A DNA stretch of 21,568 bases from Nemertoderma westbladi (Eukaryota > Xenacoelomorpha > Nemertodermatida > Nemertodermatidae), in assembly GCA_032718475.1 (NCBI GenBank), contig JAUCBJ010002823.1:1-21568 (forward strand), in the 5' to 3' direction. Position numbers and translations under genes: made by a program. The stretch's first letter is position 1, and each line of letters opens with the position of its first letter. The notes under the pieces are model-generated. The model searched no databases. It saw nothing but the letters and a program-made list of their open reading frames with translations, and was not told where the DNA came from. Below, piece by piece: positions 8,701 through 17,185 of this stretch.

Positions 8701-11700
8701 TGTTGGAACTGGGGATGGTGGAATGGTTGTTGGAACTGGGAAGTTGGAATGGTTGTTGGAACTGGGGAAGGAGGAGATGTGGTTGGCACGGGGGAAGGTG
8801 GAATGGTTGCTGGAACTGTGGAAAGTGGAATGGTTGTTGGAACTGGGGAAAGTGGAATGATTGCTGGAACTGGGAAGTTGGAATGGTTGTTGGAACTGGG
8901 GAGTGGAATGGTTGTTGGAACTGGGGAAGGTGGAATGGTTGTTGGAACTGGGGAAAGTGGAATGGTTGTTGGAACTGGGGAAGGTGGAATGGTTGTTGGA
9001 ACTGGGGAAGGTGGATTGGTTGTTGGAACTGGGGAAGGTGGAATGGTTGTTGGAACTGGGGAAAGTGGAATGGTTGTTGGAACTGGGGAAGGTGGAATGG
9101 TTGTTGGAACTGGGGAAGGTGGAATGGTTGTTGGAACTGGGGAAGGTGGATTGGTTGTTGGAACTGGGGAAGGTGGAATGGTTGTTGGAACTGGGAAGTT
9201 GGAATGGTTGTTGGAACTGGGGAAGGAGGAGATGTGGTTGGCACGGGGGAAGGTGGAATGGTTGTTGGAACTGGGGATGGTGGAATGGTTGTTGGAACTG
9301 GGGAAGGTGGAATGGTTGTTGGAACTGGGGAAGGTGGAATGGTTGTTGGAACTGGGAAGTTGGAATGGTTGTTGGAACTGGGGAAGGAGGAGATGTGGTT
9401 GGCACGGGGGAAGGTGGAATGGTTGTTGGAACTGGGGAGTGGAATGGTTGCTGGAACTGGGGAAGGTGGAATGGTTGTTGGAACTGGGGAAGGTGGAATG
9501 GTTGTTGGAACTGGGGAAGGTGGAATGGTTGTTGGAACTGGGAAGTTGGAATGGTTGTTGGAACTGGGGAAGGAGGAGATGTGGTTGGCACGGGGGAAGG
9601 TGGAATGGTTGTTGGAACTGGGGATGGTGGAATGGTTGTTGGAACTGGGAAGTTGGAATGGTTGTTGGAACTGGGGAAGGAGGAGATGTGGTTGGCACGG
9701 GGGAAGGTGGAATGGTTGCTGGAACTGTGGAAAGTGGAATGGTTGTTGGAACTGGGGAAAGTGGAATGGTTGCTGGAACTGGGGAAGGAGGAGATGTGGT
9801 TGGCACGGGGGAAGTTGGAATGGTTGTTGGAACTGGGGAAGGAGGAGATGTGGTTGGCACGGGGGAAGGTGGAATGGTTGTTGGAACTGGGGAAGGTGGA
9901 ATGGTTGTTGGAACTGGGAAGTTGGAATGGTTGTTGGAACTGGGGAAGGAGGAGATGTGGTTGGCACGGGGGAAGGTGGAATGGTTGTTGGAACTGGGGA
10001 AGGTGGAATGGTTGTTGGAACTGGGGAAGGTGGAATGGTTGTTGGAACTGGGAAGTTGGAATGGTTGTTGGAACTGGGGAAGGAGGAGATGTGGTTGGCA
10101 CGGGGGAAGGTGGAATGGTTGTTGGAACTGGGGAAGGTGGAATGGTTGTTGGAACTGGGGAAGGTGGAATGGTTGTTGGAACTGGGAAGTTGGAATGGTT
10201 GTTGGAACTGGGGAAGGAGGAGATGTGGTTGGCACGGGGGAAGGTGGAATGGTTGTTGGAACTGGGGAAGGTGGAATGGTTGTTGGAACTGGGAAGTTGG
10301 AATGGTTGTTGGAACTGGGGAAGGTGGAATGGTTGTTGGAACTGGGAAGTTGGAATGGTTGTTGGAACTGGGGAAGGTGGAATGGTTGCTGGAACTGGGG
10401 AAGGTGGAATGGTTGTTGGAACTGGGGAAGGTGGAATGGTTGTTGGAACTGGGGAAGGTGGAATGGTTGTTGGAACTGGGAAGTTGGAATGGTTGTTGGA
10501 ACTGGGGAAGGAGGAGATGTGGTTGGCACGGGGGAAGGTGGAATGGTTGTTGGAACTGGGGAAGGTGGAATGGTTGTTGGAACTGGGAAGTTGGAATGGT
10601 TGTTGGAACTGGGGAAGGTGGAATGGTTGTTGGAACTGGGGAAGTTGGAATGGTTGTTGGAACGGGGGAAGGTGGAATGGTTGTTGGAACTGGGGATGGT
10701 GGAATGGTTGCTGGAACTGTGGAAAGTGGAATGGTTGTTGGAACTGGGGAAAGTGGAATGGTTGCTGGAACTGGGGGAGGTGGAATGGTTGTTGGAACTG
10801 GGGAAGGTGGAATGGTTGCTGGAACTGGGGAAGGTGGAATGGTTGTTGGAACTGGGGAAGGTGGAATGGTTGTTGGAACTGGGGAAGGTGGAATGGTTGT
10901 TGGAACTGGAGAAGGTGGAATGGTTGTTGGAACTGGGGAAGATGGAATGGTTGTTGGAACTGGGGAAGGTGGAATGGTTGCTGGAATAGGGGAAGGTAGA
11001 ATGGTTACTTGAACTGGAGAAGGCGGAACGGTTGTTGGAACTGGGGAAGGTGGAATGGTTGCTGGAACTGGGGAAGGTGGAATGGTTGCTGGAACTGGGG
11101 AAGGTGGAATGGTTGCTGGAACTGGGGAAGGTGGAATGGTTGTTGGAACTGGGGAAGGTGGAGTGGTTGTTGGAACTGGGGAAGGTGGAATGGTTGCTGG
11201 AACTGGGGAAGGTGGAATGGTTGCTGGAACTGGGGAAGGTGGAATGGTTGCTGGAACTGGGGAAGGTGGAATGGTTGTTGGAACTGGGGAAGGTGGAATG
11301 GTTGTTGGAACTGGGGAAGGTGGAATGGTTGCTGGAACTGGGGAAGGTGGAATGGTTGTTGGAACTGGGGAAGGTGGAATGGTTGTTGGAACTGGAGAAG
11401 GTGGAATGGTTGTTGGAACTGGGGAAGATGGAATGGTTGTTGGAACTGGGGAAGGTGGAATGGTTGCTGGAATAGGGGAAGGTAGAATGGTTACTTGAAC
11501 TGGAGAAGGCGGAACGGTTGTTGGAACTGGGGAAGGTGGAATGGTTGCTGGAACTGGGGAAGGTGGAATGGTTGCTGGAACTGGGGAAGGTGGAATGGTT
11601 GTTGGAACTGGGGAAGGTGGAGTGGTTGTTGGAACTGAGGAAGGTGGCATGGTTGTTGGAACTGGGGAAGGTGGAATGGTTGTTGGAACTGGGGAAGGTG

Positions 11701-11980
11701 GAATGGTTGCTGGAACTGGGGAAGGTGGAATGGTTGTTGGAACTGGGGAAAGTGGAATGGTTGCTGGAACTGGGGAAGGTGGAATGGTTGCTGGAACTGG
11801 GGAAGGTGGAATGGTTGTTGGAACTGGGGAAGGTGGAATGGTTGCTGGAACTGGTGAGTGGAATGGTTGTTGGAACTGGGGAAGGTGGAATTGTTGTTGG
11901 AACTGGGGAAGGTGGAATGGTTGTTGGAACTGGGGAGTGGAATGGTTGTTGGAACTGGGGAAGGTGGAATGGTTGTTGAA
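5282..11980. repeat. 6.7-kb G-rich minisatellite, 27-bp basic unit
   Basis: About 245-250 units of the pattern gttggaactggggaag-gtggaatggtt. The basic 27-bp unit has 13 G, 7 T, 6 A and 1 C on the plus strand. Shorter variants exist: a unit with gaactgggaagttgg (26 bp) and one with ggggagtgg. A recurrent diverged segment, ggaggagatgtggttggcac, appears about 28 times between 5530 and 10530. Because no unit has a stop in any frame, long open frames arise on both strands: VEWLLELGK, WNGCWNWGR and GMVVGTGEG on plus, and PVPTTIPPS, QFQQPFHLP and SSNNHSTFP on minus. Length changes mix these within one frame. Flanking bases 5170-5281 look like decayed units. I treat the array as a satellite and not as proof of a protein. 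Confidence 0.97.
10905..11860. repeat. Higher-order repeat of 18 units (486 bp) inside the minisatellite
   Basis: A rare series of unit variants (gaactggagaagg, ggaagatgg, ctggaatagg, ggaaggtagaatggttact, ggcggaacgg) occurs at 10905-11030 and again 486 bases later at 11391-11516; 486 is 18 x 27. A following marker, ggtggagtgg, recurs 459 bases apart (near 11158 and 11617; 17 x 27), so the second block lost one unit. The ggaggagatg segment is absent here, while the gttgctgg variant is common. Confidence 0.85.
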
Positions 11981-12016
11981 ATTCCTAAGTCCTTTAGGAA
12001 ATGCATGGACGTTAGG

Positions 12017-12233
12017 GTTCCCCACCCTGGTCGCCTGTTGCTACGACAACCCCGCCAATAAGAGTATTCTGGAACAGGAGATGAGTTGCGGGTCGTTGTC
12101 AACCTACATACGGGACTGTGAGCGGCAACGGATGACACAACCACCACCACCATCCACTCGCAATAAGTCCAACTTGGAGTTTCGGTTTCCTGTAATTCTC
12201 TGGAGTAAAGCGATTTCATTCTTCGATAGCTAA
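12017..12233 (+). pseudogene. SCAPER: SCAPER 3'-terminal coding fragment (duplicate)
   Basis: The 72-codon tail from FPTLVACC to the stop at 12231-12233 is the same as in the parent exon by inspection, including the in-frame stop and AATAAA. The rest of the gene is missing, so this is a truncated duplicate. A frame open from at least 11541 in the minisatellite enters it in the SCAPER frame through a short bridge (KFLSPLGNAWTLG), giving a 230-residue repeat-plus-SCAPER-tail frame. I see no evidence that this is expressed. Confidence 0.85.
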
Positions 12234-12667
12234 TAAACCTTTTATTCCGATTTAAATTATTTTCTATTATAAACAATCGGGTTGGAGCACGAAACATAAT
12301 ATTTATTATTTATTTTAGGATTATAGGAGGTTTCTTTGTATATATCGCACTGGAATTCTACATAATTGTGTCTTTGTTAGTTCTTACGATGATTTTCAAG
12401 GAAAAAATTTTCCTGTCATTTTATTGAAATTTTTTTGATTTTCAGTCTAACTGCTACTCCTTCGTAATTTTTTAATCAAATTGTTTGAATTTTTAATGAA
12501 TTGTCTAGACATATTGACCAATAAAACTTATAAACATAATTATGAAATTGTTCACGCTTTTAGAACTGTAACAGTTTAACCTGTTAATTTACGTGTCTTA
12601 TGTTGTCTGACAGCCCGCACAATATTATGACCACAGCAGAAGCCAGTCTAGCGCGGCGTATGACTCA

Positions 12668-12754
12668 CCGTTGGGAGACTGAATTCTATGGCCGAGAATG
12701 GGGTAGGCTAACCGTTGGGAGACTGAATTCTATGGCCGAGAATGGGGTAGGCTA
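12668..12754. repeat. 44-bp tandem repeat, two copies
   Basis: Units start at 12668 and 12712 and have the same sequence as the array at 4081-4386, with the same flanks (gtatgactca on the left, ctttgtattattcg on the right). Confidence 0.95.
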
Positions 12755-12798
12755 CTTTGTATTATTCGATTAAACTCTACTATATAATATCTCAATTG

Positions 12799-12856
12799 GC
12801 TCTTCCTATCATTGCGAAGCAGAATTCGCCAAGCGTTGGATTGTTCACCCACTAAT

Positions 12857-12911
<55 letters not shown>

Positions 12912-13007
12912 ATGAGATTGTCATTGCAACAGCAATAATACTGCTCAGTACGAGAGGAACAGCAGTTTCGGACATTTGGTACGAAGCTACGTCTGATGGA
13001 TTATGAT
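12799..13007 (+). pseudogene. 28S rRNA 3'-region fragment, copy B, with sarcin-ricin loop
   Basis: Same start as copy A, but it continues through the sarcin-ricin loop AGTACGAGAGGA (12947-12958), ggacatttggt and cgaagcta to ggattatgat, where the hAT-like element interrupts it. Compared with the usual animal 28S, about 28 bases are missing between acatttggt and cgaagcta, where a hairpin normally lies. This, the short length and the location next to SCAPER indicate a pseudogene fragment, though the parent rRNA of this species could itself lack the hairpin. Confidence 0.9.
13000..13007. repeat. Left 8-bp target-site duplication
   Basis: attatgat directly precedes the left terminal repeat and equals 14334-14341 beyond the right one. 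The left copy lies in the 28S fragment, where rRNA normally reads attatgac. Confidence 0.9.
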
Positions 13008-13035
13008 TAGGGATGTCCCGGAATCGATATTTTGA

Positions 13036-13088
13036 TTCCGGCCGGAAACAGAACCGGAATTCAACATGCCGGAATATTCCGGCCGGAA
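13036..13088. promoter_or_regulatory. Left subterminal palindromes TTCCGGCCGGAA (x2)
   Basis: Exact copies at 13036-13047 and 13077-13088, with related ccggaat words between. Repeated subterminal motifs in hAT elements are typically bound by the transposase; that role is inferred here. Confidence 0.7.
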
Positions 13089-13819
13089 CCAGAATTTTGT
13101 ATAATTAGTGAAATACACTAAATGACCCATGAAACTTTATATTTTTGTGTGAAATAAATGAATTTTTTAATTTCTAAAGCCAAGTTTACTAGAGATCAAT
13201 CAGCACCTAGGGGCAATTAAAGTGGGTGGAGTGGAGAGCGGCCTGGTCCGTTATGGCCTTTTATGGAACGGGAAGTACCCCCATACTTCGGCCTTAAACG
13301 ACATCGAATTCATTTTTGAGAGTAATCAGCTGTTATTTGCGTCGAATTTCTCCTGGAGAGGGATTAATTTTTATTGCGTCCAATTTTCCCCCTATCTGAA
13401 ATAATAATAATAATTCCATCTACAATAATCAACTCATGACTTATGGCATGCTGAAGGCCTGTGATTGGTTAGTTTGAGTAGAAATATGTAGTAAATGTGA
13501 GACGCATCTTATATATTTTAACAAATGACTTTTGACTTATGTGTTACCAATGGAGCGCGGGAGCTATACTTTTCACATACGGACTCAGACAAAATCTGAA
13601 AACTACTTTTGGGCATTTCATAAAAAATCGCTTCAAAGCGACAAAAGGTTTAACATAAGATGTAAATTAAGGCGGTTGTGAATTGTATACGAATACTATT
13701 GTTTAGTTTATTGTTTTGGTTGAAATAACGTGCCAGTGTTACCTGCTCCTTTCCCTAAATTGAGAATTTAACATTGAGGCGGGACATTAATTCGCCAAGA
13801 TGGGATTTGCGTTCATCCA

Positions 13820-13845
<26 letters not shown>
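13820..13845. repeat. Run of 26 C
   Basis: A pure C homopolymer inside the hAT-like element. Its length may be unreliable in sequencing or assembly. Confidence 0.85.
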
Positions 13846-13850
<5 letters not shown>

Positions 13851-13899
13851 ACATAAACTGTACGGTGGCAGTAATTTTCCCTCGTTACATCTTAGTTAG

Positions 13900-14092
13900 A
13901 CTCCACCTTAGTGTAGTGGTTGCATTGAATTTACATCTCTCTGGAGGTCGAGGGTTCGATCCCCACATGAGGGCCAGGGCAGTTTTCGTTTCGGCATGAA
14001 TGCTTGATGGGACTAGCCAGGGCGCATCTCTGACTTGCATCCTTAAGTGGTAGCTCTAACTGCCGAATAAAAGTTTACTTGTTTATTTTTTT
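13900..14092 (+). mobile_element. tRNA-derived SINE nested in the hAT-like element
   Basis: A-box TAGTGTAGTGG (13909-13919) and B-box GGTTCGATCC (13953-13962) have tRNA-like spacing, giving a polymerase III promoter and a tRNA-like head to about 13973. A non-tRNA body follows, including gccagggcgcatctctgac, and the 3' end is T-rich (tttattttttttac). Clear target duplications were not found, so the exact limits are approximate. Because the head continues directly into an unrelated body and tail, I call it a SINE and not a tRNA gene. Confidence 0.75.
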
Positions 14093-14232
14093 TACAACTA
14101 CAAGTGTTGACAAGTATCTTAAACTAATTCAATTGGTAAGCATATGTTAAAAAAATATGTAAATTTTGATAATAATTTAACAAACTAATTGCAACGATCT
14201 AACTAGCTAGGAACCTTGTAATTCCGGTAAAA

Positions 14233-14312
14233 TTCCGGCCGGAATTGACCCCATTCCGGCAATTCCGGCCGGAACCGGAATCGTTCAAAAACCGCCGGAA
14301 TTCCGGCCGGAA
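14233..14312. promoter_or_regulatory. Right subterminal palindromes TTCCGGCCGGAA (x3)
   Basis: Exact copies at 14233-14244, 14263-14274 and 14301-14312. They match the left set, and since the motif is its own complement, both ends present the same sites. Confidence 0.7.
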
Positions 14313-14333
14313 CGGAATTCCGGGACATCCCTA

Positions 14334-14341
14334 ATTATGAT
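14334..14341. repeat. Right 8-bp target-site duplication
   Basis: attatgat follows the right terminal repeat. It is followed by tatgattgcc and then at once by LINE sequence, so the element sits at the border of the 28S fragment and the LINE. Confidence 0.9.
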
Positions 14342-15025
14342 TATGATTGCCTGATAACTTTATAGAAGTAAAAGTGTCTGAGTCTGTACTCCCAGATATT
14401 CCCATTGGTGATATCTCCTTGGCAGAAGTGAAGGCTGCTGCAAAGAGCATTAAGACCAATCGTGCCAGTGGAGTAAATGGTGTTCCCCCTGAGGTCTTTA
14501 AAATACCTGAGTGTTTAAAGCTCATCTATCCCATCATAGTAGACATGTACCGAACAACAAGAGTCCCACAAGAAATGAAAACAAATAAGTTGGTGCCAGT
14601 TCCCAAGAAGAGCAACCTAACACTCTATGGTTCTTTTCGGGGAATCTCATTGATCTCGATTGCTGCAAAGCTATACAATAGAATTCTATTAAATCGCATC
14701 AGGGATCCCATTGAGAAAATGCTCCGTGGAAATCAGAATGGATTCCGTAAAGGTCGTGGGACCATGGAGCCCATTTTGGCACTTAGAAGGATAATTGAAG
14801 TGTTATCAAAAAAGAAAGACAGGCCTCTCTGGCTGTTATCTTTGTTGACTTCTTCAAAGCCTTTGATTCAGTCTCTCGCTCACGTATGTTCAGCATACTT
14901 TCATTATATGGGATTCCTGATGAAATTATTGCAGCAATCAGATCAGTATACGATGGTTCGACAACATTTGTGTCTACTGTTGACGGTGGCACAGAACCAT
15001 TTGAAGTGTTATGGGGCGTCCTCCA
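14342..15025 (+). pseudogene. LINE copy 1: reverse-transcriptase fragment
   Basis: Sense fragment of the LINE encoded in full by the antisense copy 15283-18650. It starts within the region before the RT (first shared codons LPDNFIEVKV), includes PVPKKSN, GNQNGFRKGRGT and the start of RT motif A. A two-base insertion near 14826 (ggcctctctgg against ggcatctgg) shifts the frame, and the RT continues in another frame up to EVLWGV. At about 15025 the sequence jumps to the 5' end of the element. It cannot make an active enzyme. Confidence 0.88.
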
Positions 15026-15282
15026 TTGCGACTCCACTGCGACACCCACCCTGTGGAATGGCAAACCAGGGTGTGGTATTTGCCCCGAGAGCTGACTCGG
15101 CAAAAAAGCACCCCCCAACCCCCACTATGTATTATATTAGTAATGCGGAGGTCTGGCCACTAGAGGCCAGTGGAATTACCGGACACAATCGGCCTCACAG
15201 GCGTCAGTTTTCTCCTGACCGGCTGCCTGTCTCAAGTGGAGAGAGAGCAGCCAACAATTCTTTGAGTCCCTTTCCTACTACT
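15026..15282 (+). mobile_element. LINE copy 1: displaced 5' end
   Basis: Matches the reverse complement of about 18395-18645: the 5' leader with gacacccaccctgtggaatg, the C-rich stretch, the start codon (ATG at about 15127) and the first N-terminal codons of the endonuclease frame. It therefore follows an RT fragment that should lie downstream of it, so the copy is scrambled. It ends at ccctttcct, where the antisense copy begins. Confidence 0.82.
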
Positions 15283-15313
15283 AGTATCGGCATGCTGCAT
15301 TGCAGCTGCATTT

Positions 15314-17185
15314 TTAGGAATGCTGTGCCGGCTTGTCAACAAAATTGCACCGCCACAACTCCCTATCACCCATGACATTTGCTAGATCATCCGCATCTTT
15401 AAGGCCAGTGTCCTTTAAGATGCGTCTCAAGAAAGTCATGGGCTGTCTACCATGCTTATTCACTCCATGAGGCTGCCAAAGTACAAGATTATGCACTGGC
15501 TGGTCCTCACGGCTAAAGCAATGTCCTGCAAAGCGGAGGCGATTTTGTTCTAGTGTCAAGCTTGGGGGAACCAATGAGACACCTCCAATGTTATATAGTG
15601 TCTGGTTGGAGATGTGTGCATTGTACTTGACACAATGAACCCGGCGTAGCATTCTTGTGAATGTGCCATCGAGAGATTTAGTGTCCTCAGCAGTTAGAGC
15701 CCAGCATGGACTCCCGTAGAGGAGTACTGGAACTACTGCTGCTCTAAATAATCGGACCTTAAGTTTCCGATTAATTCTCGGTGACTTCCAAATCCTGGAA
15801 AGCCTATTCAAGGCTGCCCATGCCTTTCCCTTACGTATTCGAAGGTCCTCACCTGACTTCCGGATCCATGATCCCAGGTAACAGAAGTCGTCCACATGCG
15901 CAAGCATACCATCCTTTGAGCTTATGCTCATCCGATCAGAGACTTGCTGAGGACTTTCAAAGTTAACTGTCAGAATTTTGGTATTTCTGGAGTTAATAAA
16001 AAGACCAACACTAGAAGCAGCATGTTCTAATGAGCTGAGGAGCCGTTGGGCTCCCTCTAATGATTCTGAGAGTACTCCTAAGTCATCAGCAAAGTCTAGA
16101 TCAGTTAGGTACTTGGCAGGATTTCCTCGACTTCTGGAGCCAGTAGGTGGAGTTATCATCACCCCATCATCATTATGATGATCTAAGGACATGCGTAGAA
16201 CATAGTCAACCACAATAATGAATAAGAATGGTGCAAGTGTGTCTCCTTGGAGGACGCCCCATAACACTTCAAATGGTTCTGTGTCACCGTCAACAGTAGA
16301 CACAAATGTTGTCGAACCATCGTATACTGATCTGATTGCTGCAATAATTTCATCAGGAATCCCATATAATGAAAGTATGCTGAACATACGTGAGCGAGAG
16401 ACTGAATCAAAGGCCTTGAAGAAGTCAACAAAGATAACAGCCAGATGCCTGTCTTTCTTTTTTGATAATTCTTCAATTATCCTTCTAAGTGCCAAAATGG
16501 GCTCCATGGTCCCACGACCTTTACGGAACCCATTCTGATTTCCACGGAGCAGTCTCTCAATGGGATCCCTGATGCGATTTAATAGAATCCTATTGTATAG
16601 CTTTGCAGCAATCGAGATCAATGAGATTCCCCGAAAAGAACCATAGAGTGTTAGGTTGCCCTTCTTGGGAACTGGCACCAACTTATTTGTTTTCATTTCT
16701 TGTGGGACTCTTGTTGTTCGATACATGTCTACTATGATGGGATAGATGAGCTTTAAACACTCAGGTATTTTAAAGACCTCAGGGGGAACACCATCTACTC
16801 CACTGGCACGATTGGTCTTAATGCTCTTTGCAGCAGCCTTCACTTCTGCAAAGGAGATATCGCCAATGGGAATATCTGGGAGTACAGACTCAGACACTTT
16901 TACTTCTATAAAGTTATCTGGCAATACCCTGTCATTATTGAGGAGCTTTTCAAAGTGGGCTTTCCAACCATTGAGGCGATCGGCTGGTGATTCAGCCTTA
17001 ACCTTGGTGGTTGGTTGGCTTTTCCGCCCAGTAAGCAGATTGATCGATTTCCATGCCTGGGATGATTGCCTGCTGTCGTCAGCATCATTGATGGCATCAA
17101 CCTGTTGGTTTATTAGCTCCTGTAGATTAACAGAGTACTGCCTGTTCAGGGACCTAGATGCAGCCTTAACTGCATTCTCTGGCCG
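15314..17185 (-). CDS. LINE copy 2: reverse transcriptase part of the polyprotein
   Basis: Open for 623 codons from 17185, after an in-frame TAG at 17188-17186; no ATG is near this end, so it is the continuation of the endonuclease frame after a one-base shift. Counting from the TTG at 16924, RT blocks include GNQNGFRKGRGT 128-139, motif A FVDFFKAFD 165-173, VLQGD and motif C FADD 278-281 (bases 16093-16082). These aspartates are the polymerase active site and are intact. A C-terminal part follows with YLGSWIRKSGEDLR and LYGSPCWAL. It copies element RNA into DNA at the nick. Confidence 0.88.
   Translation of the reverse strand, partial: RPENAVKAASRSLNRQYSVNLQELINQQVDAINDADDSRQSSQAWKSINLLTGRKSQPTTKVKAESPADRLNGWKAHFEKLLNNDRVLPDNFIEVKVSESVLPDIPIGDISFAEVKAAAKSIKTNRASGVDGVPPEVFKIPECLKLIYPIIVDMYRTTRVPQEMKTNKLVPVPKKGNLTLYGSFRGISLISIAAKLYNRILLNRIRDPIERLLRGNQNGFRKGRGTMEPILALRRIIEELSKKKDRHLAVIFVDFFKAFDSVSRSRMFSILSLYGIPDEIIAAIRSVYDGSTTFVSTVDGDTEPFEVLWGVLQGDTLAPFLFIIVVDYVLRMSLDHHNDDGVMITPPTGSRSRGNPAKYLTDLDFADDLGVLSESLEGAQRLLSSLEHAASSVGLFINSRNTKILTVNFESPQQVSDRMSISSKDGMLAHVDDFCYLGSWIRKSGEDLRIRKGKAWAALNRLSRIWKSPRINRKLKVRLFRAAVVPVLLYGSPCWALTAEDTKSLDGTFTRMLRRVHCVKYNAHISNQTLYNIGGVSLVPPSLTLEQNRLRFAGHCFSREDQPVHNLVLWQPHGVNKHGRQPMTFLRRILKDTGLKDADDLANVMGDRELWRCNFVDKPAQHS

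Larger units (their letters stand above)
12017..12944 (+). repeat. Direct duplication, copy B
   Basis: Second copy of 3430-4573 in the same orientation. It carries the last 72 SCAPER codons, the stop with overlapping AATAAA, the AT-rich flank, two instead of seven 44-bp units, and the 28S piece. The 219-base length difference is explained by the array. Beyond 12944 copy B continues in 28S sequence while copy A does not, so copy B is the more complete version on that side. Confidence 0.93.
13008..14333. mobile_element. Non-autonomous hAT-like DNA transposon (1326 bp)
   Basis: Perfect 17-bp terminal inverted repeats TAGGGATGTCCCGGAAT (13008-13024) and its complement (14317-14333) are flanked by identical 8-bp target duplications attatgat. 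An 8-bp duplication and TAGGG ends are typical of the hAT superfamily. The 12-bp palindrome TTCCGGCCGGAA occurs twice near the left end and three times near the right, a plausible transposase binding array. There is no transposase frame (longest about 60 codons), so movement would need a helper. The interior holds a 26-C run and a SINE. Confidence 0.92.

Noticed and set aside
5089-10101. Giant minus-strand Pro/Ser-rich proteins (up to 2087 codons, also from 12025)
   Set aside because: Every frame of the array is open, so length carries no weight. The minus frames have no convincing start, signal peptide or unique N-terminal domain; the frame from 12025 begins in bridge sequence.
12799-13007. 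R2-type site-specific retrotransposon insertion in 28S
   Set aside because: The 28S part is not the R2 target region, and the LINE has an apurinic-type endonuclease, not a restriction-like one.
13900-13980. Functional tRNA gene
   Set aside because: The promoter boxes are good, but the sequence continues into a SINE body and tail and I could not confirm acceptor-stem pairing.
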